Below, in pieces: positions 47,840 through 58,319 of a stretch of 64,000 bases of DNA (positions are counted from its first letter, which is position 1; the number at the start of each line of letters is the position of its first letter). Position numbers and translations under genes: made by a program. The notes beneath the pieces were generated by a model. The model saw nothing but the letters and a program-made list of their open reading frames with translations. It made no database searches and was not told the origin of the DNA. The stretch lies in NCBI RefSeq assembly GCF_036669915.1, contig NC_089319.1, positions 2,647,082 through 2,711,081 of the forward strand. The letters are read 5' to 3'. The stretch comes from Pocillopora verrucosa. Its lineage: Eukaryota > Cnidaria > Anthozoa > Scleractinia > Pocilloporidae.

Positions 47840-48670
47840 GATTCGCATGGATAATCACAAGATTTCAAGTACAATTTGGGATGAATGAGTACGAGTGAAT
47901 TATTCGATCGCTAACCAAATAGCACGAGCCCGCTGGCACGGTTGGAATTTGTCGTTTTTGAAAAATATACGAGTGCTCATTTATCCCAAATTGTACGAGA
48001 AAAAACATGTGATTATCTGTTGATGATGTTCATGCCAAAATTAGACTATGTTTTCCTCTTAGTCGTGTTTATTTCGTGTCATGTCTTACCGGCTCGGCCG
48101 CTTACCTTTGTGCCAGAGTAGTCAGGGTTTCCCAGATAGAACTTGCTTTGAGCTTTTACACGTCCTGTCACGAAAAAACCGCGCGTTCGCTTCCTTTGTC
48201 AGTTAGTTATAGCCTTGATAGCAGTAACCAGTACACCAGGGGCATCACGCTTGCAATCTTCCCTGCCTCTCTTACAAACTGTTGCGTAAACTTTTCTCGA
48301 ATATTTTTCAGGGCTTCCGCTTTGAGCTCTTCAATGCTTTCGTTTCAGCCGTTATTGGAAGCCCAAGACTTCCACACGTTTAGCTCGTAGTTTGTGCTTT
48401 GTTGGGTGTTTTCATTCTTACCACTCTCCTTCAAACGCTGAATTTAAAAAAAAAACGTCTCAACTTTTTCCAGACCTGTCCGCCATTTTGTTTTGTGGTA
48501 CTTTCGCGAATTACCTGTCAATCAATTTGATGTCAACTTTCTGCACTATCTGGGAATAATTGACGTGTTCTCGACCAATGAGCATGCTGGGATATTTTTG
48601 CATATTTATATTACTTCAGTTTCTGACTTTTTAACATAAGATATTTTGTCTCAGTTAAACATTTGAAAAG
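47840..48670 (+). repeat. Large dispersed repeat, fullest copy
   Basis: Begins near GGATAATCACAAGATTTCAAG. It includes AGCACGAGCCCGCTGGC and TTTATCCCAAATTGTACGAG, and ends near CCAATGAGCATGCTGGG...TTTGCATATTTATATTA. Its left end resembles 37620 and its right end resembles 44346-44640. No coding capacity; probable non-autonomous DNA element. Confidence 0.6.
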
Positions 48671-49894
48671 ATTGTTGAACTGAAATGTATTTCTAATTTT
48701 TTTCATGATATGATAATGTTAGAATGAACTTGACGCTTAGCTAGAGATATTTATTCGTGTTGAGTAAATAAATCCCTGTTTTCAGGGTGCATTTAAAATT
48801 TTCAGCATGGTAAAATATTTTAAATTCTCGGCAGCAGGTATCAGTGATAATGGTGAGATGGACGTTTTCCCATCTGACAGCTTTGAATTTATCCCTATCA
48901 GGATTTAGCTTTTTGAACTATTAAAAAGGCAACGATTGTGTTTGTTGTTTCTACACGTAGTTGTATTAAAAAATTGTGAAGTGGTTGCATGACGAGCTTT
49001 GAACCACTTGATCCTTTTATGCAAATGAGCTAATGCGAGCTTCAATCTCGCACAAAGCTCATTTGCATAGTAACCAGATACTTCTGACTCACACAGGCGA
49101 CTTCCAAATGATAAACTAACGAGGTGTGAATTAGTTGTACGAATGCCTCATTCTTCCGGAGACGTCAATCAACTGTGCTTTTAATCATAGAACCGATCAG
49201 GAATGCGCAAAATTTCACAAAGGCATTTTTACAGGATTTCCGAAATCTCCACCAAGTTTCCAATCAGACCGTTCGTCCCCAAAAGAAACGTTTTCTTGAG
49301 AAAAATGTTTAAAATCAATTATTAAAAAGTATTTTAGAAGGAAATATTTTGACTGCTCGATTAAAAGGTGAGCGTTTTCAATAAAATGAAATAAGCTTTG
49401 ATAGATATTTGTATTCCTTTGTTATAGGTACTTTGTTGTCAGTAACTTGAATTAAGCAGACAACACTGGAACTAAATAGTTACATTAATCAACAAAAAAC
49501 TAAAAAGACAGAAACGATTATATTTTTTCCTAAGCGTTTTACTAGCAATCCATGATTTCGCAGTTATCCATAACAACATTCTATTTTAATCAAAATCAAT
49601 ATGTTGACCAGGTATTTCAGTTCTGGAAGTATGGTATGCGACCTTTTAATCCCCGGTTTGCCGTTGTTAAAGAGATATTTCGTTACATGTTGCGTTACTC
49701 GCGCTTAGTTATACATTAAGTTGTCATTCGAGACCTTTTACACTTGTAATAGCAGTCTAGTGTCAGATCGAAAAGAAAAATCGTATCGTGTAGTGACTGT
49801 AATCGTTCGGATCGTCATCGTAGAAGATTAAAGTTTGGAACAGTCAACTATTCTGTCGTTCTGTCTACACCGTATTCGAACGTTGTAAAATCGA
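48671..49894. other. Intergenic, no gene recognised
   Basis: AT-rich. The one structured feature is the octamer-containing inverted repeat at 49018-49069. Confidence 0.45.
49018..49069. promoter_or_regulatory. Inverted repeat carrying two ATGCAAAT octamers
   Basis: Perfect 14-base arms TATGCAAATGAGCT (49018-49031) and AGCTCATTTGCATA (49056-49069) enclose an inner GCGAG/CTCGC pair. ATGCAAAT is the POU-domain octamer. It could be a regulatory hairpin or part of a repeat. Confidence 0.45.
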
Positions 49895-50038
49895 TTACAA
49901 CAGCCGTAACGACTCGATAAAACGATCGCGCCTCTCTTTTTGCCTCTCTTCAACTACCCTTGCTTTCTTCCTTGCCTTCCATTGCTTTATCTTGTGTTTC
50001 TTTATATTCTTTAACTTCTCCTGATAAGCCGCATCCAT
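49895..50038 (-). CDS. Small basic coiled-coil ORF, 47 aa, or single exon
   Basis: ATG at 50038 to TAA at 49895-49897. The product starts MDAAYQEKLKNIKKHKIKQW and continues with alternating Lys/Arg and Glu, ending FIESLRLL. It looks like a helix or coiled coil with plausible codon structure. I know no family for it. It may be a true micro-protein, an exon of a larger gene, or chance. Confidence 0.3.
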   Translation of the reverse strand: MDAAYQEKLKNIKKHKIKQWKARKKARVVEERQKERRDRFIESLRLL

Positions 50039-50574
50039 AATTCAACTAAATTGAGCCACGTTTGGAAAGGCGTAAAAGCTGTTTGAAGGAGTTATTCGCA
50101 TGCTGATATGCTTGATCAATCTATAACATATTTAGCTAATTAATACACGTAGTTAAACTTTGGAAAGCAAGTTTCCATAGCCAATCAAAAAGCAACTTAA
50201 AAAGCTGCTAATAGAGCTTGCATCTGTAGCGCCCTCTGTTACAATATGACTTCGAAAATCTACCAGTTTTCGTGCCATAAATGCGAAACCGTTTCAACAC
50301 AAGCTTCGCTCTGAAACAGCACCTAGTTAAGTCGCATTCAATTAGAACTTCACCGGAGAGAATAAGCTTTGTGAGTGAAGGAATCGAAGCGCCACTTCCA
50401 AAACCACAAAGAATAAGCAAGAGGGCCGAACCGTATTGTAACGATAGTTAAACAGGCGGTCAGGTACCAAAACATCAACTTATATTTAACCCAAGAACAG
50501 AGCTACAATTTACTGTGCTAACAACATGGCCGACACACGAGGAAGCTGTTCCCAAGATGCCATGCGGCCGCAGG

Positions 50575-51178
50575 AAGCTCAATGCTTCATGTAAGCGTAC
50601 TCGTTACACGTATCACGCTTATAAAACATGGAGAGAAAGTATGCTGAAAGGGATCAACAATGCCCACCACCCAAGAACGCGAGGTAATTTTGAATATCAT
50701 ACGTCTGTATATCATGTTTTACATGTTTGTGTGAGCGTCGCACGTAGTGGTGCTGTGTTTTGAGGAGCTTGAGGTTGCCATTGATTTCACTCTGTTCTTT
50801 AACATACAGCAAAATGGTCTAAACAGGAACAGTGTAACAGTGTACTCGGTCAAAGACACCAGTCACTGGAGAGCTCCTATATTCCATACCAGTACGAGAC
50901 GGATTTCTTTCAAGATGTTTGAAATGAAAGCAATCCGATCTGCGTTAGTGGAAATACAGAAAGCACAGGCCTGGTGCGTTAACAGAGCCATAAACGATGA
51001 TGATGAAAATGAGTTGGACGACATCAAAACGGCCGAGGACGCCATTCATGCAGCTATTAAACGTGCCAGAATGACCAGAAAGCGTATATCGTCATTCGTG
51101 CAGAAGCCTGTTACACGTCAGTTGCGAGAGTCGGCTGTCACGAGAGTTCGAAGTGGTCTGGTGGCCGGACATGTATGA
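50575..51178 (+). CDS. Hypothetical, possibly spliced, no family recognised
   Basis: Two protein-like stretches. First, a basic N-terminal piece (MPCGRRKLNASCKRTRYTYH...) ends at a donor G|GTAATT (50683/50684), with a possible phase-1 continuation after the acceptor ACATACAG (ends at 50809) reading AKWSKQEQCNSVLGQRHQ. Second, overlapping in another frame, an 87-codon helical ORF (MFEMKAIRSALVEIQKAQ... to TGA at 51176-51178) is rich in Asp/Glu then Lys/Arg. Both cannot be one simple reading frame. I cannot name a function. The GC content is a little higher than its surroundings. Confidence 0.3.
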
Positions 51179-51873
51179 GAGCAGTGGCTTCGGCAAAATG
51201 TCATTGCAGTATTACATTGGGAAAGTATTTCACTCGTGAACCACTAAACTGGGAATCCCCTCTGAAAATTTCGTTATGTTATCTTTACATGCTCAACCAC
51301 AACTTCGGCATAAAGTTGATTTTACACGGAATGACTTATTCGTGTCACTTAGCGCGGACAATACTTAACAAGGACACTGCGGGCAAGTTTTCTCAGCACG
51401 CTGCTTCAACAAAAATAATGAGTGCAGGTGGTCGTCAAAAATTATATGGTGTAACATCACTTTAAGCTGTTAGAATATTTTACATTGCAATATTTCATTT
51501 TGTTGAGAGTTATTACAAGTTTTCGATCAATAGCTTGTTTATTCCACAGCGCGTGTACGAGGGTAGTTCTGAAAGTGCGTGAGTCAGACGTAACAAATTT
51601 CGAGAACGTGGCTCGTGTCGCTCGACGCAAACGGAGTCACATTTACATTTATTTTATTATAACTTAAAGCGGACACAATTTTAAGACACAACTTGAAATG
51701 ATTTCCTTCGTTTAACAAATTTGCAGAATTAGTATAACTACATCTGTTTACTCCTGAAAATATTAAATTCACGTTACGCGTTCTATAATTTTTGCGTTTG
51801 TCATATTATTTCGAGATCTATTACTAAAGCCGGGGCCGAGCTATCAACTTAGTCCCTACAGTATTGCCTTAAT

Positions 51874-52240
51874 GAAACGAATTCACGCCGAAATACGGGT
51901 ATTATAAGCACCCAAGCATCTCGGTTGTTTACGGGTAGTGAACCTCAGGCATTTAAAAACTCGCATTCAACTTAAAATCTTCTTATCAGAGTACCCTTGT
52001 AAACACCAGGTGAAACGGATTCACACCAAAATACGAGTGTTCCAAGCACCCAAATACCTCAGTTGTTTACGGGTAGCGAAATGTGGCATTTCAAAGCTCG
52101 GGTCAATCTAGTAAATTTCTTGTGAAAATACCCTTGTAAACACCAGGTGAAACGAATTCACACCGAAATACGGGTGTTCTATGCACCCAAGCATCTCTGT
52201 TGTTTACGGGTAGCGAAGTTGCGGCATTCGTTCAAATTAA
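51874..52240 (+). repeat. Tandem repeat, about 2.7 copies of a 137-138-bp unit
   Basis: GAAACGAATTCACGCCGAAA at 51874, a near copy at 52012 and another at 52149. Each is followed by a CACCCAAGCATCTC-like segment and GTTGTTTACGGGTAG. The last unit runs into the 3' end of the ORF at 52237. Confidence 0.9.
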
Positions 52241-52758
52241 AAACTTCTTGTACATTTCAATTTTTCTGGTTCGAGCTCAAGACTTTCAATTTTTGCATTC
52301 AAATTTTGTATGGTCTGCTCTTCATTGCTTTTGGCGCCAATTCGAGAGTCAAAACAAACACCATTCACATAGCTCTTTATCCTGGCAAAAAATTCAGATA
52401 AAACGAGTCTTTCGGAAATTTCTCGCGGTCGCAAAAGGCCGACAAAAAGTCCAAACGAACTCACAATATACACTTTGCCTGGTTGTCTTTGAAGAGTCTC
52501 CCCTTTCTCTGGGACCCATTCGTCGAACGGCCTCTTCCCGCCATTTTTGCTTATTACACTCAAGTCCCGCTTCGATACGGAGAAGATTTCGTCTGGAAAA
52601 CGGCTGAAAAAGATATTCTGAGAAAAGAATCGTGGAATAATTCCACATGATTCCTTTGTGACTGCATACCAGTTCTTCTGATGATCGATGCAAGGCGCAA
52701 ACACTTGAATAACTGGCCACGAGAGAGTCGGCTGAGGAGCGGGAGATTTTCCCTCCAT
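52237..52758 (-). CDS. Hypothetical protein, 173 aa
   Basis: ATG at 52758 (MEGKSPAPQP) is preferred; the frame is open upstream to 52815. The sequence has protein-like composition: SWPVIQVFAPCIDHQKNWYA, a GGKRPFDEWVPEKGE block, GKVYIVSSFGLFVGLLRPRE and a C-terminal coiled-coil-like segment (NEEQTIQNLNAKIESLE). I recognise no family. The stop lies exactly where the tandem repeat begins, so the 3' end may have been altered by the repeat. Could be a lineage-specific gene or a transposon-derived ORF. Confidence 0.45.
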   Translation of the reverse strand: MEGKSPAPQPTLSWPVIQVFAPCIDHQKNWYAVTKESCGIIPRFFSQNIFFSRFPDEIFSVSKRDLSVISKNGGKRPFDEWVPEKGETLQRQPGKVYIVSSFGLFVGLLRPREISERLVLSEFFARIKSYVNGVCFDSRIGAKSNEEQTIQNLNAKIESLELEPEKLKCTRSF

Positions 52759-52815
52759 CGCGTTTCGGCGCCAAAGCAGTACTAAGTTCACTTGAATTTT
52801 ATTTTTGCCTCTCAT

Positions 52816-53365
52816 TTTTGATATTAACTATTCCTGGGTAATCATAAATCTAAGTTTCCCGTTATGTACATTTGTGCTTGTTGAGCTCACTGGCGCGCCA
52901 CACAAACACGCGTTTTAAGAGTCTGGGAACAAGTAACTTACGTAATAGATATGGTTGTGTGACAAGCGTGACTACCCGATAATTTTCGTATCTTTTTGCG
53001 TTTCGATAAAATGATCCTCTCCTGATCGTTTACGACATGGAAAAATGAGAGTTAGACAAGCTACATTCAGGAACAATTTTTACTTGGTTCTCAGGCCGAC
53101 AATGACAATCTGCTGTGTGCACGGCTTGTTACATGCCACAGAACGTGATGCTTGTGATGATAGCGTTCTATCGCAGCAAAAGAGAGAGGTTGACACCTCC
53201 TAAATGGCAGCTGCAAAATATCGGTCTTGTGGTAAAATCCTTGATACTGCTTCAAAACTCACGCGCGCAAACTTCACGGACAACGCTCCAAAATATAAAA
53301 TACTTCTCTTAACTTGTTTTTTTGAAGCACCGAAAATGGCGGCAAGCTCAATTTTGACACTCTAT
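52816..53365. other. Spacer before the non-LTR element
   Basis: No coding signal recognised. Confidence 0.4.
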
Positions 53366-54775
53366 GAATGAAAATATTACTCGATAAATTGAACTTTTAC
53401 GGTTTCCGTGGATTGATAAATGACTGGTTTCAATCATATTTAAAAAATAGAACACAAACAATTCAGATTGGAGAGCACTTATCAACAAAACTTATCTCTC
53501 CCTGTGGTGTCCCTCAGGGATCAGTCCTTGGACCTCTTCTATTTTTACTTTACATAAATGACATTCACCTTTGTTCTGATAAACTAAAATTTTATCTCTT
53601 TGCGGATGATACTAATATACTTTATGCTGATAAGAATCTTAAGGCGATCGAGCAAACGGTTAATGTAGAGTTGAATAACGTACATGACTGGTTAACTACA
53701 AATAGGTTGACATTGAATACAAAAAAATCAAATTTCTTAATTTTTCGTCCTCGTCAGAAAAAAATGCATTTTTCTCCACAAATAGGTATTTTAGATTGTG
53801 AGACAAACCGAAGAGTTAGTTTAGAGCAAAAAAGTTATATCAAATATCTAGGCGTTTTAATTGATCAAAATTTGTCATGGAAAAACCATGTTGACTCTGT
53901 TATCGTAAAAGTAAGTAAAACAATAGGGATGATTGCAAAGCTGAGGTACTTCGTTCCCTCTACTGTCCTTGTAAATATTTACAATTCATTAATTCTACCT
54001 TATATAACTTATGGACTCCTTGCCTGGGGCAATGCGTCAAATGCTTATTTAAACAAGATTTTAGTTCTTCAAAAGCGAGTTTTGCGCCTAATCTATTTCA
54101 CCGATCGAAGAGAGCATGCCATCCCTTTATTTGCCAAAGCAAAAATTCTGCCTGTTACGTTCCTATATTATGAAGCCGTAAGTAAACTTATGTTTGATGT
54201 GCACAACCAGAGGGCTCCCATTAATATTTTGAAACTATTTACTAAAACATCTCATATTCATACCTACAATACTCGATCATCCAAATCGCAGCTCTTTAGT
54301 ACAAAGTACTCTAGACTTAACCTACAAAAAAAGGCTTTCTCGCGTGTTGGTGTCAAAATTTGGAATAAGATACCAAAAGAATTCAAAACGTTATCAAAAC
54401 ATTCCTTTAATAAACAAATAAAAACGTCTTTATTTCAGATACTAGATAATGAAGATTCTTATCTTGATGTTGAAAAGATCTCCTCTAAACTTAAGGACTG
54501 CATAATTAAAACAAATTGATCCGATTGCTTTCAGTACTAATTTATCTGCTTCTATACTTTATTGAACAACTATTGATGTATTTACCAGTTTTGCTTCTCT
54601 TTATAATTTAACAATATCTAACTATTTAGTTTTTAATTTTCTTTATATATTGTAAAAGTTTGTTGACGATTGACCCGCCTCGAATAGCAAATTTGCTATC
54701 TGCGGGTCAACATAATCTAAATTATTTTGTAAAAAAAAGAAAAATAAAGTGTGTGTAAAGTGTGTGTACTCTTTC
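53366..54775 (+). mobile_element. 5'-truncated non-LTR retrotransposon (CR1/L2-like)
   Basis: Starts abruptly inside the reverse transcriptase and keeps its 3' UTR. The UTR holds a hairpin of GTTGACCCGC-type arms (TTGACCCGCCTCGAATAGC against GCTATCTGCGGGTCAA, about 54670-54712). It ends in a short direct repeat (GTGTGTAAA units, about 54750-54770) rather than a long poly-A. 5' truncation and a 3' microsatellite tail are typical of CR1/L2-clade target-primed insertions. Clade call is inference. Confidence 0.8.
53368..54519 (+). CDS. Reverse transcriptase C-terminal part of a non-LTR retrotransposon
   Basis: 383 residues, open throughout. RT motifs: palm block CGVPQGSVLGPLLFLLYIND, catalytic LFADDTNI box, LNTKKSNFLIF, and KYLGVLIDQNLSWKNHV. 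The usual thumb and C-terminal region follow (LPYITYGLLAWG, KILVLQKRVLRLI, YNTRSSKSQLF). The fingers region and any endonuclease are missing at the 5' end, so it cannot move on its own. The open frame suggests a young insertion. Confidence 0.9.
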   Translation: MKILLDKLNFYGFRGLINDWFQSYLKNRTQTIQIGEHLSTKLISPCGVPQGSVLGPLLFLLYINDIHLCSDKLKFYLFADDTNILYADKNLKAIEQTVNVELNNVHDWLTTNRLTLNTKKSNFLIFRPRQKKMHFSPQIGILDCETNRRVSLEQKSYIKYLGVLIDQNLSWKNHVDSVIVKVSKTIGMIAKLRYFVPSTVLVNIYNSLILPYITYGLLAWGNASNAYLNKILVLQKRVLRLIYFTDRREHAIPLFAKAKILPVTFLYYEAVSKLMFDVHNQRAPINILKLFTKTSHIHTYNTRSSKSQLFSTKYSRLNLQKKAFSRVGVKIWNKIPKEFKTLSKHSFNKQIKTSLFQILDNEDSYLDVEKISSKLKDCIIKTN

Positions 54776-55469
54776 AGCATTTAGTTCGCATCGATTTAAA
54801 AACATCTCGCTACTTACGAGTGATATCACTCCCTCTAATAAAGGGCGCAAAGTGAAGTGTTCAGAGGGTAGATTTCCAGTAAGTGCGATGTTCCAGCTGG
54901 AGTTAAACCTTGTTTAATACTGACAAGAAAAACACGGCAGAGAAAATTAAAAAAGATTTTTTTTTTCATTATTTTACTTCATTTGAGTTTTTTTCTGGGG
55001 TGGGAAAACAGGTTGCTCGCTTGCAAAGTCCGCAGATGTTGTGAACTATCCCATTGCAAGATCTGCCGTGGGTTATTATTTCATGAAACGTGCTAATTGA
55101 TATTTTGTTTATTAAACGTGTTAATTGATTTTATCCAACAAAAGTCAATAAAGCCATAAGTATAACTGACAGGAGTTAACGCCTCGAGTAGATGGTGGGG
55201 GGGCTGAATTCTTTTGGTGTTCAAAGCTCGTCATGAACTGAACCTGTAAAAAAAAAAATCTTCTTGGGTGAGAAGAACGATTTGGAGGGCAATTTTCGGA
55301 AATTCTCCAAAATAAGAAAATACTACTAAATACATGTTGAGGATCCTTGGAATTTTCGCACAGCTGCTTGAATATTCATATCCTGTCGACAACTATCAAA
55401 TATTGTCGAAAACTATTATACATCGACCCAGTGACGCACTTTGATTGTTGGCCATAGCAACAGACTGAC
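54776..55469. other. Spacer, no gene recognised
   Basis: AT-rich, no coding signal. No exon continuing the BTAF1 pseudogene could be found here. Confidence 0.4.
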
Positions 55470-57872
55470 CTGTAGCGGACTCAGTTCACAGTAGTAATCT
55501 TGAATGATCTTAGGTGGAAGATCTTGCAGTACATCTTCTTTCAGGCGCCTCAATAGGAATGGTAAAACCTGACGATGAAGGGCCTCCATAGCCGAGGCCC
55601 CTAAGAAAGGGACACATGTGTCAATACAGACCACGGTATCACCTCATGTATGACCCACAATGCCATGAAATCTTACTGACAGGCAAAGAGTCTACTGCTA
55701 GAGGACCTTCATTTTCTACTTTTTCAAAAAAATCCTCATCGTGGAGGGACAACTCGCTTTCTGTAGGGCGTGGTCTTTGGAATGAAAAGGGTGAGACCGG
55801 CGGGAAATCCAGGGTAAAACCATCTAACATTTCAGTCAAATACACGAAGTAGTAACCTTATATAGCTGAAAAGTGGGAGCGTATTGCACGAGCCGGTTTT
55901 ACGTTTTTTTATTGGGGAAGCACAACATTTATTGTCCTTTTTGTTCAACAAACGCTGAGCCAGATCTCTGGCTGCTAAGGTGGCTAACACATGTAGCTAG
56001 CGACTCCGTGGAACTCTTGAGAGGCGGAGAGAGGATGATACCTACGACGGTCATTTAACTGTTCAGATTGCCTTATTTTTCATTTAGGACGAGGAGCTAC
56101 GCAGGCTTTGTGTTAGCTACTTAGTACTCAATTCCCAGACACTCACCAGCTTCTTGTTCCTTTGAAGACGATTTTGCGTCTCTACTCTGTAGAATGGGTT
56201 TACCAAACCGAGACTGAAACTACTTTTCACTTCCGAGAAAACCAGGCATAAAGAAATCAAACAATGACCACAGCTCCAGGACATTATTCTGAAAATAAAA
56301 CGTAGCAAGTCATCAACGTAAGGCATCGCATCAAGTCTTTATAGGACTGAACAAAGTAAAGCAATACAAAAAACTACAAAATTACGCTATTAGACGGAAA
56401 GATAACTCATAACAAAGGAGTATGATGAGAATGAAACAAAAATAAACGACACATTACAACGAGCAACGTCTCAATTGTCACAATTTTTAATGTTGTGACG
56501 TAGAATATTTAAGAGACATGAACAACGTTTTGCTGTTCGACAGAAGCTGCTGTTGACATTTCCTCACATTATACCAGGCAGAGGAAAATATTTCGTTCTC
56601 CTCTTTGTACGTAAGAAGATTTTAGGATCTACATCTGGAATAACTGTAGAAGCATTGACTCGTCATCTTCCCATATTTAAATCGAATAGCTTGGGTTTGT
56701 GTTCCCGAGAGTATAAGTCGATGACTGGCTCGTAGCTGCTTGATGACTCTCGCAAGCTAGAAGGAAGAAAAGAAATGAAATTCAAAGAATTGGAGTGAAA
56801 GCCGCCCATTATGACCAGTGTCGATATCAATAACGATGCATTACAAAGAGCTTGCTCACGATTCTGTCCTAGCTGCTTTAAGGGGCCGATGCTTGTTACC
56901 GTTCGCCTTTAATTTGAATGCTCGACTACATCGCTACCGTTCCATTTCGGTCGATTCGAAATCATTCTCAAAGAAAATCCATCAATGAAACACCAATAAT
57001 AAAAAGGAGACCCTGTTTAAATCCTGTCACAGAGATAACACATGGAGAATAACAAAAATACGATATCCTCGTCTCGAAAGGTTTTTTTTTCTGTCAAGGA
57101 AATATCATCAAACTCCTCAACGTTTGCTTTCTAAAGGAAACGCCAAAACGTAACCTACCTTTGTTTTTCCATTCTTTATAATATGGCCCACGTCAAGGAC
57201 ACAATAGTTCCAGTGCACTGATCTGTTTGGACGAAACAAACGCGACATTTCGCTGAAATAACTGCTGTGCCTTGACGATGCGCGTTTCAATTACCATTCG
57301 GTAATCCTCCTTACCTAAAGAATTCACCGTCGTTTCTTACAATATCGTACGATGCTACGACTAAACTGTGTTTTTTGACCTTGTTACGAAGTCTACGAAT
57401 AGAAAAGAAGAAACATTGTTTTCAGTGGTCGAATATTGAGGCTCTATGGGTGTAGTTTGATCGGTAAGTTCCTGTTGAACCTCTGTCTTTCGCTTTCCGT
57501 GGCCGAGAAAAGGGGAACAAATTCGAATAGACTTCATATAAGAATTCCTTTACGTAAAGAGTGACGAATATAACTATTTAATTTCCCCTCAGATTGCCCA
57601 CTCAAAATTTTTAACTACATTTATATGTCTCCATTTAAATACAGACACCAAACAACTTGCTCTACTTCTTAGAAAGCAATGCATACCGTCAGCGAACAAT
57701 AACAGAGTCCAAGAACTAACCTTTGTCTCTCAGACGGCGGGCCTGTATAGTGCAATGGTTTAAGGAAATCTTTGTTGACTTTTTTTTCCACCTCGCACGC
57801 CCAACGTCCTGTTAGTTTTTGTGGGCAAATCACGAGAGAAGGCAAAGGTTCGTAATCAGTATTACCTGTCTC
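55470..57872 (-). pseudogene. BTAF1: Unprocessed BTAF1 (Mot1) ATPase-domain pseudogene fragment
   Basis: BTAF1 is the Snf2-type ATPase that strips TBP from DNA. Five consecutive exons remain, still separated by introns: 57872-57721 (LPSLVICPQKLTGRW, LHYTGPPSERQR), about 57252-57159 (NYCVLDVGHIIKNGKTK), 56756-56691 (RLILSGTQTQ), 56288-56147 (NNVLELWSLFDFFMPGFLG), 55600-55470 (MEALHRQVLPFLLRRLKEDV). Exon order and phases match BTAF1. Lesions: TAG at 56220-56222; the Walker B box DEGH reads DVGH; motif III SGTPIQ reads SGTQTQ; the donor after 56691 is lost. Nothing matching the ATP-binding P-loop exon or the C-terminal helicase lobe is present. A segmental-duplication relic, not a retrocopy. Confidence 0.87.
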
Positions 57873-58319
57873 CTGTTCCGTGCCGAGAAAAAGAAAAGAA
57901 ATGTCAGAACTATGATTCACATAATTGAAAGTTCACTCGTTTTTCCCGCGATGTAGAGTCACTGATAAGAATTAGATCTAACACTAGACCCGCTCCTATG
58001 TAAAGAGTTTGGATTATAACGTGCGCCTGATGGAGCTTATCACCTTAAAAAAAAAAGACCAGCAGTTTGGCGGTAAAAAGTGGCCATTATATGGTAACGT
58101 TAGACCGTAAGAAAACGTAGACGACTTTATGTGAATAATCACGGTAAACAACAACGATCGTTTCAGTCTAGTACTCTTTCCTCTGTTTCGTTTCTTTCTT
58201 TTTCTTCAAACTACTGATTATTTTATTGTTTCCAAAATCAACCTAGAGCATAACTTTTTGACTTGTAATTGCTATATATGGCCAGAATAAAGATAATCCC
58301 TTGTAACAAGGAAACCAGA
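57873..58319. other. Spacer between BTAF1 pseudogene and Ty3/gypsy remnant
   Basis: No coding signal; the upstream BTAF1 exon expected here is missing. Confidence 0.4.

Noticed and set aside
53115..53312. Short plus-strand ORF before the RT
   Set aside because: Not homologous to RT finger motifs; the element is simply 5'-truncated.
55616..55852. Overlapping ORFs on both strands between BTAF1 exons
   Set aside because: Neither matches BTAF1 nor any family; lies in the intron between two recognised exons.
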